From positions 17,530,645 to 17,594,644 of the forward strand of contig NC_052350.1 in assembly GCF_009727055.1 (NCBI RefSeq): a stretch of DNA of 64,000 bases, given 5' to 3'. A model generated the notes under the pieces. It was given only the letters and a program-made list of their open reading frames with translations. It was not told where the DNA came from and did not search any database. Positions 11,669 to 22,699 of this stretch are shown here, one piece after another. Source of the DNA: Benincasa hispida (Eukaryota; Streptophyta; Magnoliopsida; Cucurbitales; Cucurbitaceae). Each line of letters opens with the position of its first letter. The first letter of the stretch is position 1. The position numbers and the translations under genes are program-made.

Positions 11669-12380
11669 TTAAGAAACTGATATACGCTCTTTTGAGCGAG
11701 CCATTTCTATTCCCAGAAAGTATCTTAACTTTTCGAGGTCTTTAATTTCAAACTCTCTAGCCATCTCTGTTTTTAGTCTCGTGACCTCTACATCATCATC
11801 CCTAGATAAAACAATGCCATCAACATAGACAACAAGAATAGCTATCTTCCCTGATGTTGATCTTTTTATAAAAAGAATATGATCGGAATGCCCTTGAACA
11901 TACCCCTGTGCTTTCACAAACGTTGTGAACCTGTCAAACCATGCCCTTGGAGACTATTTCAATCCGTATAGTGACTTCCTCAATCTACACATCTTATTTT
12001 TTAATTGACTTTCGAACCCGGGAAGGGGACTCATATAGACTTCCTTCTCAAGTTTCCCATTCAAAAACGCATTTTTAACATTAAGTTGGTGTAGGGGCCA
12101 ATCTTTATTCATAGCAACTGACAAAAGCACTCGGATTGTGTTAAGTTTAGTCACAGGTGAAAAAGTCTCAGAATAATCTACTCCATAGGTTTGAGTAAAG
12201 CCTCTTGCAATGAGTCTAGCCTTGTACCAGTCAATCGTCCCATCTGACTTGTACTTTATAGTAAACACCCATTTACATCCAACTGTCTTGTGCCCTTCAG
12301 GTAAAGTCACCGGTTCCCAGGTTCTATTCTTTTCCAGAGCTCTTATTTCTTCCATAACAGTAGACCGCCATTCTAGTTTT
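11669..12380 (-). pseudogene. Copia reverse transcriptase, catalytic motifs altered
   Basis: Two frames cover the RT. The first (inside the frame 11954-13084) carries [24 protein letters not shown] and the motif-A region [13 protein letters not shown], where the family normally has LDVKNAFL. It ends at a stop (11954-11956) directly after SLYGLK, where Q is expected. The second (11669-11917) carries the metal-binding box as YVDG in place of YVDD, followed by EFEIKDLEKLRYFLGIE. Loss of both catalytic aspartates together with a nonsense codon means no polymerase activity from this copy. Confidence 0.9.
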
Positions 12381-13932
12381 TTCATTGCAACACTTATGTT
12401 ATCTAGAACTACCTCAGTGTCCAAGCTAGTAGTAAATGCCTTGAACTCGGATGCCGGATTACTATACGTCATGTAACTATGCATAGGGTATTTAGTACAT
12501 GAATGAGTACCTTTCCACAGGACTACAGGAAGATCAAATGATGCATCATGTTCTTTCACCTCTCCAGGCTCCTCGCCATGATTGACTATCTGTGTATCAG
12601 AAACTTCAGTAGTATCTTCCACATCATCATTAGCAAGGATCATTTCATCCTCTGTAGTTTCCCCTTCTATCACTCTTTTAGTATTACTGTTTCCTTCCCC
12701 CTTGTCTTGCCTGCCTTCATCAGTCTCCATACATATATCAATATCATTAGGAATATAGGTACCTGGACCTGATGGCTGGTCTGACTCCTGTACTGGAGCC
12801 GGCAGTTCTGGTTCAACAGGTGACACTGCATCCTTCCTGAGATTCTTCCAGTAGTAAGTTTTCCAAGGAACTTGATTGGTAAGAAAGACCAGACTATCAT
12901 GCTCAGGACTAGGGTTAAACAAGGTTTGAATGGACGATGACTCTAAAGGAATGGCATAAGATGACCAGTTAGTCTCTTCATTTATGTTCTCCCCCTGAAG
13001 ATGACTAACAGGGAAAAACAACTGATCCTTGAGAAAGGTGGCATCCATGAGACATAGTATTTTCGAGATGACGGGTGATAGCACTTATACCCACATTGAT
13101 GAAGTGGATATCCAACAAAGATACACTTCTGAGCACGATGAGTAAATTTCGTGCAGTTTGGTCCATGGGAATGAACAAAAGCAACACAACCAAAAACTCG
13201 AAGAGAAACGTCAGAAATCAATCGAGTAGTAGAGAAGGACTCTTTAAACAATTCTAAAGGAGTATGAAGATTAAGAATACGAGAGGGCATCCGATTAATG
13301 AGGTGAACAGCAGTGAGAACTGCCTCTCCCTAGAAGTACGACGGAAGAATGGCGAATAACATAAAAGACCAGGCTACTTTTACCAGATGCCGAGTTTTAC
13401 GCTCGGCTACTCCATCTTGTCGCGGAGTGTAAGCACACAAGCTCTGGTGGACAATACCTTTAGAAACAAGAAAATATCTGAAGAAAGCATTAAAGAATTC
13501 TCGCCCATTATCACTTCTTAAAATCCCAATCTTTGTTTTAAATTGAGTTTCGACAGTTGTGTAAAACTATTGGAAAACAGAGGACACTTCATATTTATCA
13601 GTAAAAAGGAAAATCCAGGTGAGGCGGGTGAGACGGGTGTGATCATCTATAAATGTGACAAATCACCGTTTTCCAGTAGAAGTAGTAACCGGTGAGGGAC
13701 CACATACATCACTATGAACAAGAGAAAACGGACTCAAGGGTTTGTAAGGCTGAGAACGGAAAGAAACACCATGTTGTTTGGCATGAATACACACATCACA
13801 ATTAAAAGAATAAGTACTAGCATTACGAAATAAATGAGGAAATAAATACTTCATATATTGAAAATTCGGATGTCCTAAGCGAAAATGCCATAACATAACA
13901 TCATGTTCAGAAACAGAGAAATTTAAAGACAT
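12381..13932 (-). pseudogene. Copia integrase and linker, frameshifted
   Basis: The N-terminal frame (13663-13932) has the zinc-binding HHCC pattern: HFRLGHPN followed by CDVCIHAKQ, then the GAG-pre-integrase to core junction (SPFSLVHSDVCGP). The core (about 13290-13660) is broken by stops. A frame at 12982-13290 then gives MPSRILNLHTPLELF, RVFGCVAFVH and KCIFVGYP. The 11954-13084 frame carries the acidic, low-complexity linker to RT. Integrase would join the cDNA to host DNA. This copy cannot be translated through without frameshifts at about 13.05 and 13.3-13.6 kb. Confidence 0.85.
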
Positions 13933-14438
13933 AAACCCAGATTGGTGATCATTCCTAGAGGAAGCTTCGTCAGAAAGGAAGTATAGTCCNACATAAACCC
14001 AGATTGGTGATCATTCCTAGAGGAAGCTTCGTCAGAAAGGAAGTATAGTCCCCTATCGTGCCGGGCAGTGCCAATCGTCATCCCCGATTTCAGATACTGA
14101 AACACAACGAAATTTGGTGAGAAAATCGCCTTACACTTCAAATCTCTTGTTATTTTACTGATAGATAACAAATTATACGATATTTTAGACACATGTAAGG
14201 TATCACGTAGGATTAAACCATTAAATGGAGAGATATTGCCCTTTCCCGCAACAGGGGTAAAAGACCCGTCTGCAATTCGAATACGCTTATTATCAGCACT
14301 TGGATTATATGACATAAATAACTCTGAGGAACTTGTAAGGTGATCAGTAGCCCCTGAATCCATAATCCATAGTTTTTTACCATTTATACTAATCAGGCCA
14401 AAATAAGGAAAATTACCTGACTGTGCAATTGCACTCAC
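13923..14438 (-). pseudogene. Copia aspartic protease, interrupted by an assembly join
   Basis: The frame contains WIMDSGATDHLTS near residues 29-41, the aspartic protease active site, followed by ADGSFTPVAGKG and LHVSKISYNLLSI, typical of copia proteases. Protease would cut the gag-pol polyprotein. A single N at 13990 lies between two copies of a 61-bp sequence (13929-13989 and 13991-14051), so the apparent frame and C terminus here are unreliable. Confidence 0.85.
13929..14051. other. 61-bp perfect duplication around a single N: unmerged contig overlap
   Basis: Positions 13929-13989 and 13991-14051 are identical as I read them, with one N between. It is the same pattern as at 4766. The simplest reading is that two contigs overlapping by 61 bp were placed end to end. 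Removing one copy would restore a single protease-integrase junction. Confidence 0.85.
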
Positions 14439-14585
14439 CCCAACCGTACTCGAGCTGTGTTTACTGTCACCAGAAGATTGCTTCTGAGTTTGTTCATCTA
14501 CTGAATCACTTACCAGGGCACGACTAGTATTAGATTTGTTATGAGACTGTCGTCGCCTACTATTTGGGGGCTTCCCGTGTAATTT

Positions 14586-16176
14586 CTAACATTGGTCCTT
14601 TGTATGCCAAAGCTTCTTACAATATTCACAAACAGGTGGAGGTTTTTTATCACCATCAGTACTGGACGGCTTGGCGACGAAGGCGACTGCATCAGTAGTA
14701 GAAATGGTATTATTCATGGCACACGACTGATCCTCTTCCAGCCGTATTTCATAACAGACTTCTCTAAGTGAAGGAGTCGGACGCTGGCCCAATATCCGAC
14801 TACAGACACCTTTAAACTTTGGGTTTAACCCAGCCAAAAACACATAAACACGATCTGCTTCCTCGATCTTCAAATATTAGGCCCCATCCTGTGGACAATT
14901 CCAGACAATCTCTCTACACAAGTCCATCTATTGCCACAGCATTAACAGTTTGTTAAAATAAGAAGTAACATCCATGGACCCTTGTTTGCATTCATTGACC
15001 TGTTTGTGGAGTGTATATAGCCGAGAGGCATTATGTCTTTTAGAATATAGATCTTGCGCTGCCTCCCAGATATCCTTGGCTGTTGCAGCATATAGTAGTG
15101 GTCTTCCTATCTGGGTTTCATACTATTCACCAAAATAGACCGTAACAACGAATCTTCTCCTTTCCAAATTCATTCTTGTGAATCACCTAGGGCCGGCTTT
15201 GGAATTTCCCCTGTCAAATATCCAAACCTGTGACGCCCTTCCAAGGCCATCCGGATTGATTAGGATTAGGAGAAATAGTTCTGGCCATTTAATTTTTCCC
15301 CTACGATAAATCCTGCAGAATTACCCATCGAACCAGATAAGTAGGAAACATTAGGCACAATAGGTAATGAGTTTACTGGATTTTATGAATAAACTGGTTG
15401 AGGATTTGCACCGAACATCGTATCCAAATCAGAAATCTGCTGCTATAGGTAAGCCAACCGTTGTCTCACATCGTCTGAGCAACAAGTTGAACTACATGTG
15501 GTTGGAACAGGTGCTGGTCACTCGAGTTGTTCAAGACCTCAACTGTTGAATGTGGAAGGACCATCGGGTCGGGCTGTGAAGGAAGAAGGATTGGCTGAAA
15601 TAGGATCGACTGGCACAAGAAATCGGGCTGTGGAAGAACCATCGGGTCGGGCAAAGACCCTCGGGTCGGAGCTGAAATAAAAAAAATGGGTCTGGGTTTG
15701 CCTATCTCCAGTCTGCCCTGATTCAACCCGGAACGGCCCGGTTTGCTCCAGACCGATACCAACCCTGTTTAGTCAGACCGATTAACCTGCTCCTCGCGTC
15801 CGATGTCGCCGATTCTGCCTTGATTGTGATGGCTCCGATTGAGGGTCATCTGTTCTTCGCGGCCAGCCTGCTCTTCGCGTCCAAGGCTGCCGAATCTGCC
15901 TTGATTGTGATGGCTCCGATCATAGGTCATCTGCTCTTCTCGGCCTTCTCTGATCGCAGCCGCACGATTCACTTGCAATTCCCAAGTTCGGCTCGTTTCT
16001 GCATGGAGAGACCCGATCGACTGATGGCGACTTTCCGATGATTGCAGCTGGACAAAGGAAATTAACTCCAGTAGAGCATCCTGAAAACATTCTTTTACAA
16101 CTGCTCATATCGCCATTTTCATGTCAAAACTCGAAGACCCATCAGCAGAAAAAGATTGCGGTTGATTCTCTTCCAT
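14586..16176 (-). pseudogene. Copia gag with CCHC zinc knuckle
   Basis: The frame 14586-14873 contains VYVFLAGLNPKFKGV and LGQRPTPSLREV, typical of plant copia gag (UBN2-type), and ends with the zinc knuckle CEYCKKLWHTKDQC (C-X2-C-X4-H-X4-C). The likely original start is the ATG at 16176, 36 bp inside the LTR (MEENQPQSF...), but its frame hits a TGA within about 22 codons. Stretches between 14880 and 15770 give further gag pieces in shifted frames. Gag would form the capsid around the element's RNA. Confidence 0.8.
15780..15960 (-). repeat. Imperfect two-copy tandem repeat in gag
   Basis: A roughly 78-bp unit containing CTGCCTTGATTGTGATGG, TCCGAT and GGTCATCTG occurs twice in tandem with several differences. 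On the minus strand it repeats the peptide YDRSHHNQGR / LNRSHHNQGR with GREEQ spacers. The translated repeat is rich in R, E, Q and H, which fits a variable linker region of gag. Confidence 0.75.
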
Positions 16177-16195
16177 AACGGCTAGGGTTTAGTCA

Positions 16196-16211
16196 CCGCG
16201 CTCTGATACTA
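16196..16211 (-). promoter_or_regulatory. Primer-binding site of the copia element
   Basis: Immediately inside the 5' LTR the minus strand reads AGTATCAGAGCGCGG. It fits the initiator-methionine tRNA type (TGGTATCAGAGC) used by most plant copia elements, with one or two mismatches. It fixes the orientation of the element and the inner LTR edge. Confidence 0.85.
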
Positions 16212-16421
16212 TGTTAAAAATAAAGAATAAGGAAGAGAAGAACAACAAGGTTATGTGGAAACCCTAGTACAGGGAGAAAAACCACGATATAAAAACTTTT
16301 CTTATTCTTTTAAATCTGATACACTGAATACATAGGGACACATGATATAAATAGACAATAGGAGACCCTAGGGGTCTTAAACAATTACATAAATGCCCCT
16401 AGGTTAATAGCCCTATTTTCA
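16212..16421 (-). repeat. 5' LTR of the 10.65-16.42 kb copia element
   Basis: 210 bp with TG...CA ends, matching 10652-10858 at about 95%. It contains a TATAAATAGACA element that could serve as the TATA region on the plus strand, and CCTAGGGG blocks near the outer end. Confidence 0.93.
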
Positions 16422-16429
16422 ACCATTTT

Positions 16430-18060
16430 CATGTAATTCAAATATTATTCATGAAAAAATTGAGATTTCATTGTGGGATCTCTGTCTTTAGATTTAAAGG
16501 CAAACGCCTTAACAGTACTCCATAGATTATAGATATAGCATCTGCCTTATATCTGAGGGCTTATGTTTTTCCTTGAGGTTAAGATGATCTAGAAGATGAA
16601 CGGATTTCAAAGGAGAAGTTTTGTAGATCGAGGCCAGGAAGGTAAGAACTGGATGAACTTGTTTGGTGTTCATAGCTTCTCGTGTGAATAAGGATTCCCT
16701 TAGTATTCTTTTGCAGGTTCAACTTTCAAGCTCCCCTTTTTACATTCAAAAACTACACAATGGTACAGAACCAAGCAAAGAGAAGTTCCACCACTTCTAA
16801 CTATAGATAAATAAGTTATAGTTTTCACTTGCAGGTTGCACTAGATTGTTGGATGAGAGTTGAGAGTTGAAACGGTTGTTTAGGTTAGGAAGGAAAAGTT
16901 AAAGCAAGCAAAGGGAATAGTTTTGAAAAATTCTCGTCAAAAGATTTAGGATTTCTTCATCATACTTTCATTTTCTCGTATTAAATTCTTAGTCAAAATT
17001 TAAAAGTAGAAACAAGTACTTAAACTATTTTTTAAGTTTCCAAAACTTGGCTTGAATTTTAAAAATATTTCTCAAAAGTCAAAAGTAGACAATAAAACAA
17101 ATCAATGGATAGAAGTAGTATTTATAAACTTAATTACCAAAAACAATAAACATGATTTGTCATCAATCGGGGGGCCTAAGTAATCTCATCTTGTTTTCAC
17201 CTTTTGAGTCATCTTTCAAAGAATTCCTGAAACAAAATTTTTCTGATGGTTAGTGTGAGATTTTTGGCACAAGTATACATCGGCTACACAGAAGTTACTG
17301 GTTGAGAGGCTGACCAAATCTCCAGTATGGTGCTAGGCCTAACACGCACAAATGTGTAAGTCAATACTTAGATTGTAGTAGTGTCAAGGTAAGTTACAAA
17401 AGTGGTGCATACCTCGATGGTACATACGTTTCCTCACCGTTACTTGGTTAGTTAGTACCCAACTCAATAAGTCGTGCCTGTCGTATGTGTTTGGTGTCAC
17501 TTCTTAGCTCGCCTGCAATGATCTCATCGGTGGGAGGAAGGGGCCATTGAGATTGACAATTGACAAATAAAAATAACAACAAAAAAGAATTAAAAAAATA
17601 GGCTTATCTAAGTTACTAACAAGTAAGAACAACATAGGTTTCTGTATCCATTATACATAGACAATTAGAGAGATTAAGACAAAGAAAGGAGATAGAAAAG
17701 GACTTCATTGATTTGAGGGTTCAGGATCAGGAGACCTTGCCGACAGTTCCCTTTCAAGAAGAAACCTTCGTCGGTCAAGTTGAATAAGACACCCTTTTCT
17801 TTTCTTTTCTTTTCTTTTTGTATTTTACAGTCACAGATTCTCATTACTCACTACAGCCAGTAAAAGTATTGGGAATGCTATAAAAGAAGAAACTGAAAAG
17901 AGAAGCGCGTGACACTGAAAAGAAATTGATCTCTCGGAGCTCACAACTCAAAAACATCGACCCCACAAATTCACAGAACAGCAATGAAATCAAAAACCCA
18001 TTTCTTACAATTAAGAGAAGTTTGTCAAAATCATTCCTTTGAATAGTTTCACTCTGTTCT
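16430..18060. other. Spacer between copia element and kinase gene
   Basis: No gene is recognised. The stretch 17160-17560 is less AT-rich and more complex than its neighbours but shows no conserved frame. A (TTTTC)n tract lies at about 17793-17817. From about 18060 the sequence probably belongs to the 3' untranslated region of the minus-strand kinase gene. Confidence 0.4.
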
Positions 18061-18336
18061 GTTTATCTAATAAGCCTCTAGCCCTATACAAGCTTTGTCT
18101 TGCCTTTCCTTCCCCTCCTTTCTACTGTTATAGAATGGCACCATTTCAAGAAGACCAAACGGATATCATATATTTACATGTCCAACCAGAATATTGACAG
18201 AGAAAAAAGAAAGAAAGAAAAGGTACACAAAGTTTATGAAACCAACATTGAAGCCCCATCTTTTCTCCTTTGATTTTGGCTACGTAAAGAATTGAAGCAA
18301 TGAATTATAAGATTCCCTTTTTTCAAACTTTCTTCA

Positions 18337-21300
18337 CTATCTCGGACCGGAGAGTTCCATGGCATAGGAGTCTAGAGATCGCTCGTCGTCATCGTCGTCC
18401 ATTGTCAAACTTAACATGCTTGAATGATCTCGTTCATTACCATTATTCTTCATTGCATTTGTGGGGTTGTATGTACCTTTGCAGCTGTTCCGTGAATGAA
18501 AAAGGTTGACATTTAAGTCATTATGAGTGTGGGTAGCAGCCCATTTCTCTACAAGCCCATCCCCTTCGAGCATTCGAACCACCTCCGACATCTTGGGACG
18601 ATGAGCAGGTAAATACTGAGTGCAAAGAAGAGCCACTTGCAACATTTCCCCAACTTCAATCTGATCATAGTTGTTGCCTAGCTCTCTGTCCACAAGCAGT
18701 TCCACTTTCTTTTCCTGTTGTATCTTTTTCACCTGCCACAAAAATTTTCCCCTTTTAGCCCCATCAATAGCCAATTTAAATATCTCAATGAAAAAATTTC
18801 CATGCTCTATTACCAATAGGAAATCATTATAGCATCAAAAGCAGCGACCATTGATGTTAGCCTTCAATCATTGATGAAGTCAAACTAGCTATGATGGCTT
18901 TTAGATTTTAGTTAAAGAGTAAGCCTTACCCACTCAAGCATGGCGCCTTTTTGGTTAATTGTTTTCCCAAATTCAAGAGCTCTCATTCCAGTAATTAGCT
19001 CTATCAAAAGAATGCCAAACCCAAACACATCAGTTTTCTCAGAAGATTGGCCAGTTGAAAGATACTCTGGAGCGATGTGCCCAACGGTGCCACGAACAGC
19101 AGTGGTCACATGAGAATCAGCATGGTCAAGAAGCTTTGCAAGTCCAAAATCACCGACTACAGCTTCGCAGTAGTCATCTAGAAGCACATTGGCAGCCTTC
19201 ACATCTCTATGGATTATCTTAGGATCACATTGCTCGTGGAGGTACAGCAGACCTCTTGCAGCTCCAATTGCTATTCTCTTCCTTGTGTTCCAGTCCAAGG
19301 CTGGTTTACCTGTATTATTCAAATGAGCATGTTACTGTTTTTCCAAGATGAGGGTGAGCCTAAGCCATTGATGAAGATATAAGGAAAAGTCTATAAAATA
19401 TTATCCAAAATAAGTATCTGTCTGTGTTAACGGCAGTTAAAGATTTGTTAGGCATTTTCTAACAAAAAACATAACATGTTTTCAATTTAAAATGATTTTC
19501 CAGCTTCATCAAGATAATGGTATCTTTTGTTTGGTGGTATCTTGTTCCCCATCTAGATAGTTCTTTCTATATATTCAGGTGAGAGAGAAAAAAATTAAAG
19601 TTGACCCAGAAAGTGGTCCTGAAATTGTCTAGATAGGGATGTTTGAGTTGGAGAAAATGATGTTGTTTGGTAATGTCCAATGAGAAACTACTTTGGTTCA
19701 AGAAAAAAGTAAATCACAGTCAACCTTATTCTAAGGATCGTTTCAACCTGCAAAGATTCAGATTTTTTAATGACGTACTCATAACTTGTGGGGTCCATCA
19801 AGACCAAACCATGACAGATACTGCAGTATATTCACAAGGAGTGATTTAAGTTTTTTCCCCCTAAACCATATATTGACAATGAAGAAAGTAGTCACAGCAA
19901 AGTAAACAGAGACAAACCTCTGAGCCTGGAAGCTACACTGCCATTTGACATGTATGGGTACACCAAGAGCCTCTCGTGAGATGTAGCACAATAACCAATT
20001 AATCGAAGCAAATTACGATGAACAGCTAGGCTAATCATCTCCAACTCTGTGCGAAACTGAGACTCTCCAGTAGTACCTGTGACATCTTTTAGCCGTTTGA
20101 CTGCCACCATAGTCCCATCTCCTAGCTTTCCCTTGTACACATTACCAAACCCTCCAGCCCCAAGTATATTTTTGGAACTAAAATGGTCTGTTGCTAATTG
20201 GAGCTCTTTGAAAGTGAAGTTTCTCAGATTGCCTAAGCGCACAAGCCCAACTTCATGATTGTGAACTACAAAATTCAAGCTTTAATTCAAGGGTCTGTTT
20301 ATAGAAAAAATAAATAAATAAATAAAAAAAATTCAGAGTCTAGCAAAATGGAGGCTTGGTAACACTGACCATTGATGTCTAAGATGGTTTTGGTCTTCTG
20401 ATTTCTTCTGCGCCAAAGAATTCCAAATGCTAACAGAATTAGAAAAGCACAGCTGAGGCTGACCCCAAGTGCCACTGCTATTCTTTTGGATCTAAGTCTT
20501 CCTAATATTTATGAATTAAGAGAGCATAAAAGTCACTTCACAAGTCACACCCAATAAAGAAACAGAGTTTGGTTTTTAAGGGGAGAGAATAAGTAACACC
20601 AGTTACCAGGGGATGATTCTAGAGAGAAAGAAAGAGGAACAGCGTTGGCTGAGCCAGAGCAACCTTCATTAGGACTACTTCCACATATCATAGGATTTCC
20701 CACCACACTGGAGTATTAACAGAAACCAAAACCAAAATTAAAACAAATCATTCAACAAAGTGTGGAGGGGGAGAGAGATAGAGACAGAGAGGCATGGTTG
20801 TGAGTCAATAGTCTTACTTGAATGTTCTGGCTGGAAACACGGGCACTGGTCCACTGAGATTGTTAAAAGACAAGTCCCTGCAAGATCCAAGTAATAACAT
20901 AAACAGAAACCCAGATTTAAATATTAAAAACAATTGTTAGAACTTCAGAAAAGTCGTGGGGAGAAGGCAAAGTTTCTAATAGTGAAGACAAAGAAAGACA
21001 GGCGAAAGAAAACAAACAAAATAATGAATACTCACAAGAAAGCAAGCTGGGGGATTTTGGCCAAAGACAAGGGAAAAGGCCCGGACAAGCTATTATTGTT
21101 CAGCCTCCTACTCATTACAAGACAAAATAACAAAGTGCAAGTTATTTTAATTAATAACAGAAAAGAGCAATCAGACAAGCAGCAATTTATGCTTCAACTT
21201 CATGGTTTCTAAGAACAATTGAGAATAAAGAGCATCAAATAACTTCAAACAGTCTACCATCAAAATTTTAAATTTCATGAGAGTCGTACATGTAAAATGA

Positions 21301-22344
21301 TGAAATCTCCGTAGAAAATGTGAAAATTCTGAGAATTTTTTTTTTCCTCCTCCATGTTCTAGGAAACCAACAGATAATACAGGGGGAAAATTTTGAAATA
21401 CTTACAGGTATCGTAGACCGTTAAGCTGAGCAAAAGATGCTGGTATTGGGCCAGAGAACCGGTTGTTTGAGAGATCTAATGTTTGAAGCAACGGCAGAGT
21501 TCCAAGTTCAACGGGAATTGGACCAGAAATGTTGTTATTCTGCAGCAGCCTTCAAATTTGGATAAGAAATAAAACAGTGAGAAAGACAAAACGAAACTTA
21601 GTCAATCCATGATGAGCCATGTTTTTGGAGTAGTTGTCTTATCATATTCCAGTTAATCTGATTTTGTTGTTGTGAAAACATTGTAGATGGGAAAACATAT
21701 TGATCTTCGATTAAACAGGGCAAAGAAGATCACACATCCAACCAACACAAATTCAAAACTCCAAAAAAATTGCACATCGCGTGCTTCAAGAACAGCAGGA
21801 AAACAAAACTTAAGTGGGTTTTTAAACTAATCAAAATAGTCGGATCTCTTACACTTGGCGAAGATTCGTGAGATTCCCAATCGCCCCAGACAAGCTTCCG
21901 GAAAGAGACTGACTCGGAGCTCCTCTGTAAAAACAAAACCCAGAAGTTAAAGGCACCTGAAAATTTCTCAACACTGAAAAATGGAAACCCAAAAAAGAAA
22001 TTTATAAAAAAAAAAAAAGAACTCACAATCCTATAACAAGATTCTCAGGGGAGCAGGTGATCATTGCCCAACTACAAGGGTCCACAGAGTCCTCATCCCA
22101 ATTACTGAGAACACCGTGCGGATCATTCAATGCCGTCTTCACATTAATCAGAGCTTCCACTGCAGAAAAGAAACAACCCCAATAAACAGAGACACATATT
22201 AAGAAAGTTTCAGAATGGAAATTAGTAGCTAAACTACAAGATGAAGCTTTATTTATTACCTTCAGGGTTGCGAGGTTCATAAGAAAGGCAAGGGAAGGCA
22301 AAAGAGAGAATGATGAAGCAACAGAGAAGTTTAGGAAGAAGCAT
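18337..22344 (-). CDS. LRR-II receptor-like kinase, SARK (At4g30520/At2g23950) type
   Basis: A membrane receptor or co-receptor serine/threonine kinase. I assembled 11 exons with GT-AG borders and consistent phase: 22344-22260, 22159-22027, 21924-21853, 21549-21406, 21107-21036, 20877-20818, 20707-20607, 20501-20370, 20265-19918, 19309-18930, 18732-18337. They sum to 1923 bp, 640 residues. Residues 1-21 look like a signal peptide. The N-terminal cap has DPCSW (55-59) and LRRs span about 73-190 in 24-residue, exon-sized units. A membrane helix lies at 230-252. Kinase: glycine loop GAGGFG 302-307, lysine 323, HRD 416-418, DFG 436-438, APE 462-464, so it is an RD kinase with complete catalytic residues. 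The tail has DDDDDE at 621-626 and ends AMELSGPR. Exon lengths of 72 and 144 match single and double LRRs. The resemblance is closest to SARK and its sister, which the literature also places among CLAVATA-pathway co-receptors (CIK); NIK kinases are near relatives. Role here is inferred from family. No stop or frameshift is seen. Confidence 0.94.
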
Positions 22345-22690
22345 GGCTGGGAAGAAATGCAGAAAAAAGAAAAAGCAGAAGACAATATTGCCTTCAAGAG
22401 CGTGAAATTGCAAAAGCCATTTCAATGCGACCACTCTGTTTTTTGTGTCTCTCTGATTAGCTCTTTTTCCATAGCAGCTCTGAGGTATTTCTTTCACAGT
22501 TCTCCCTTTTCAGTCACCCACTGCACGCCCCACCACCCATAATACTCACTCACTAACCTTACCAAAAGTTTAAATGAATACAAATACGGAGTGAGAAAAA
22601 CAGAGACAGAGAAGAGAGAGAAAGACTCTGCTTTTTTTCTTTTCTTTTCTTTTTTTGTAAATGGAGATTGAGAGAGAGAGAGAGAGGGAT
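22345..22690 (-). promoter_or_regulatory. Probable 5' leader of the kinase gene with CT-repeat and upstream ORFs
   Basis: Upstream of the chosen ATG the minus strand is pyrimidine-rich, with an uninterrupted CT microsatellite (plus-strand GA run at about 22669-22686), as in many plant core promoters and leaders. Three short ATG-initiated frames precede the main start: 22540-22514 (8 codons), 22472-22422 (16 codons) and 22420-22394 (8 codons, MAFAISRS). All end before the main ATG and none is in frame with it. Whether they are transcribed depends on the start site, which I cannot locate. Confidence 0.5.
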
Positions 22691-22699
22691 GCGTATCAG

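Larger units (their letters stand above)
10652..16421 (-). mobile_element. Complete but inactive Ty1/copia retrotransposon
   Basis: The element runs on the minus strand: 5' LTR 16212-16421, primer-binding site, gag, protease, integrase, reverse transcriptase, RNase H, purine tract, 3' LTR 10652-10858. Protease-integrase-RT-RNase H is the copia order. By my alignment the LTRs differ by 11 substitutions and one 3-bp gap over about 207 bp (about 95% identity), so the insertion is moderately recent. A possible target duplication ATTTT lies at 10647-10651 and at 16425-16429, but the right copy is three bases beyond the CA terminus, so it is uncertain. Frameshifts, stops and altered catalytic residues make it non-autonomous. 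It ends about 2 kb downstream of the receptor-kinase gene. Confidence 0.93.

Noticed and set aside
22249..22497. Longer N terminus for the kinase (82-residue first frame)
   Set aside because: The upstream extension begins with GTG, not ATG. The ATG at 22344 directly precedes a good signal peptide, as in relatives.
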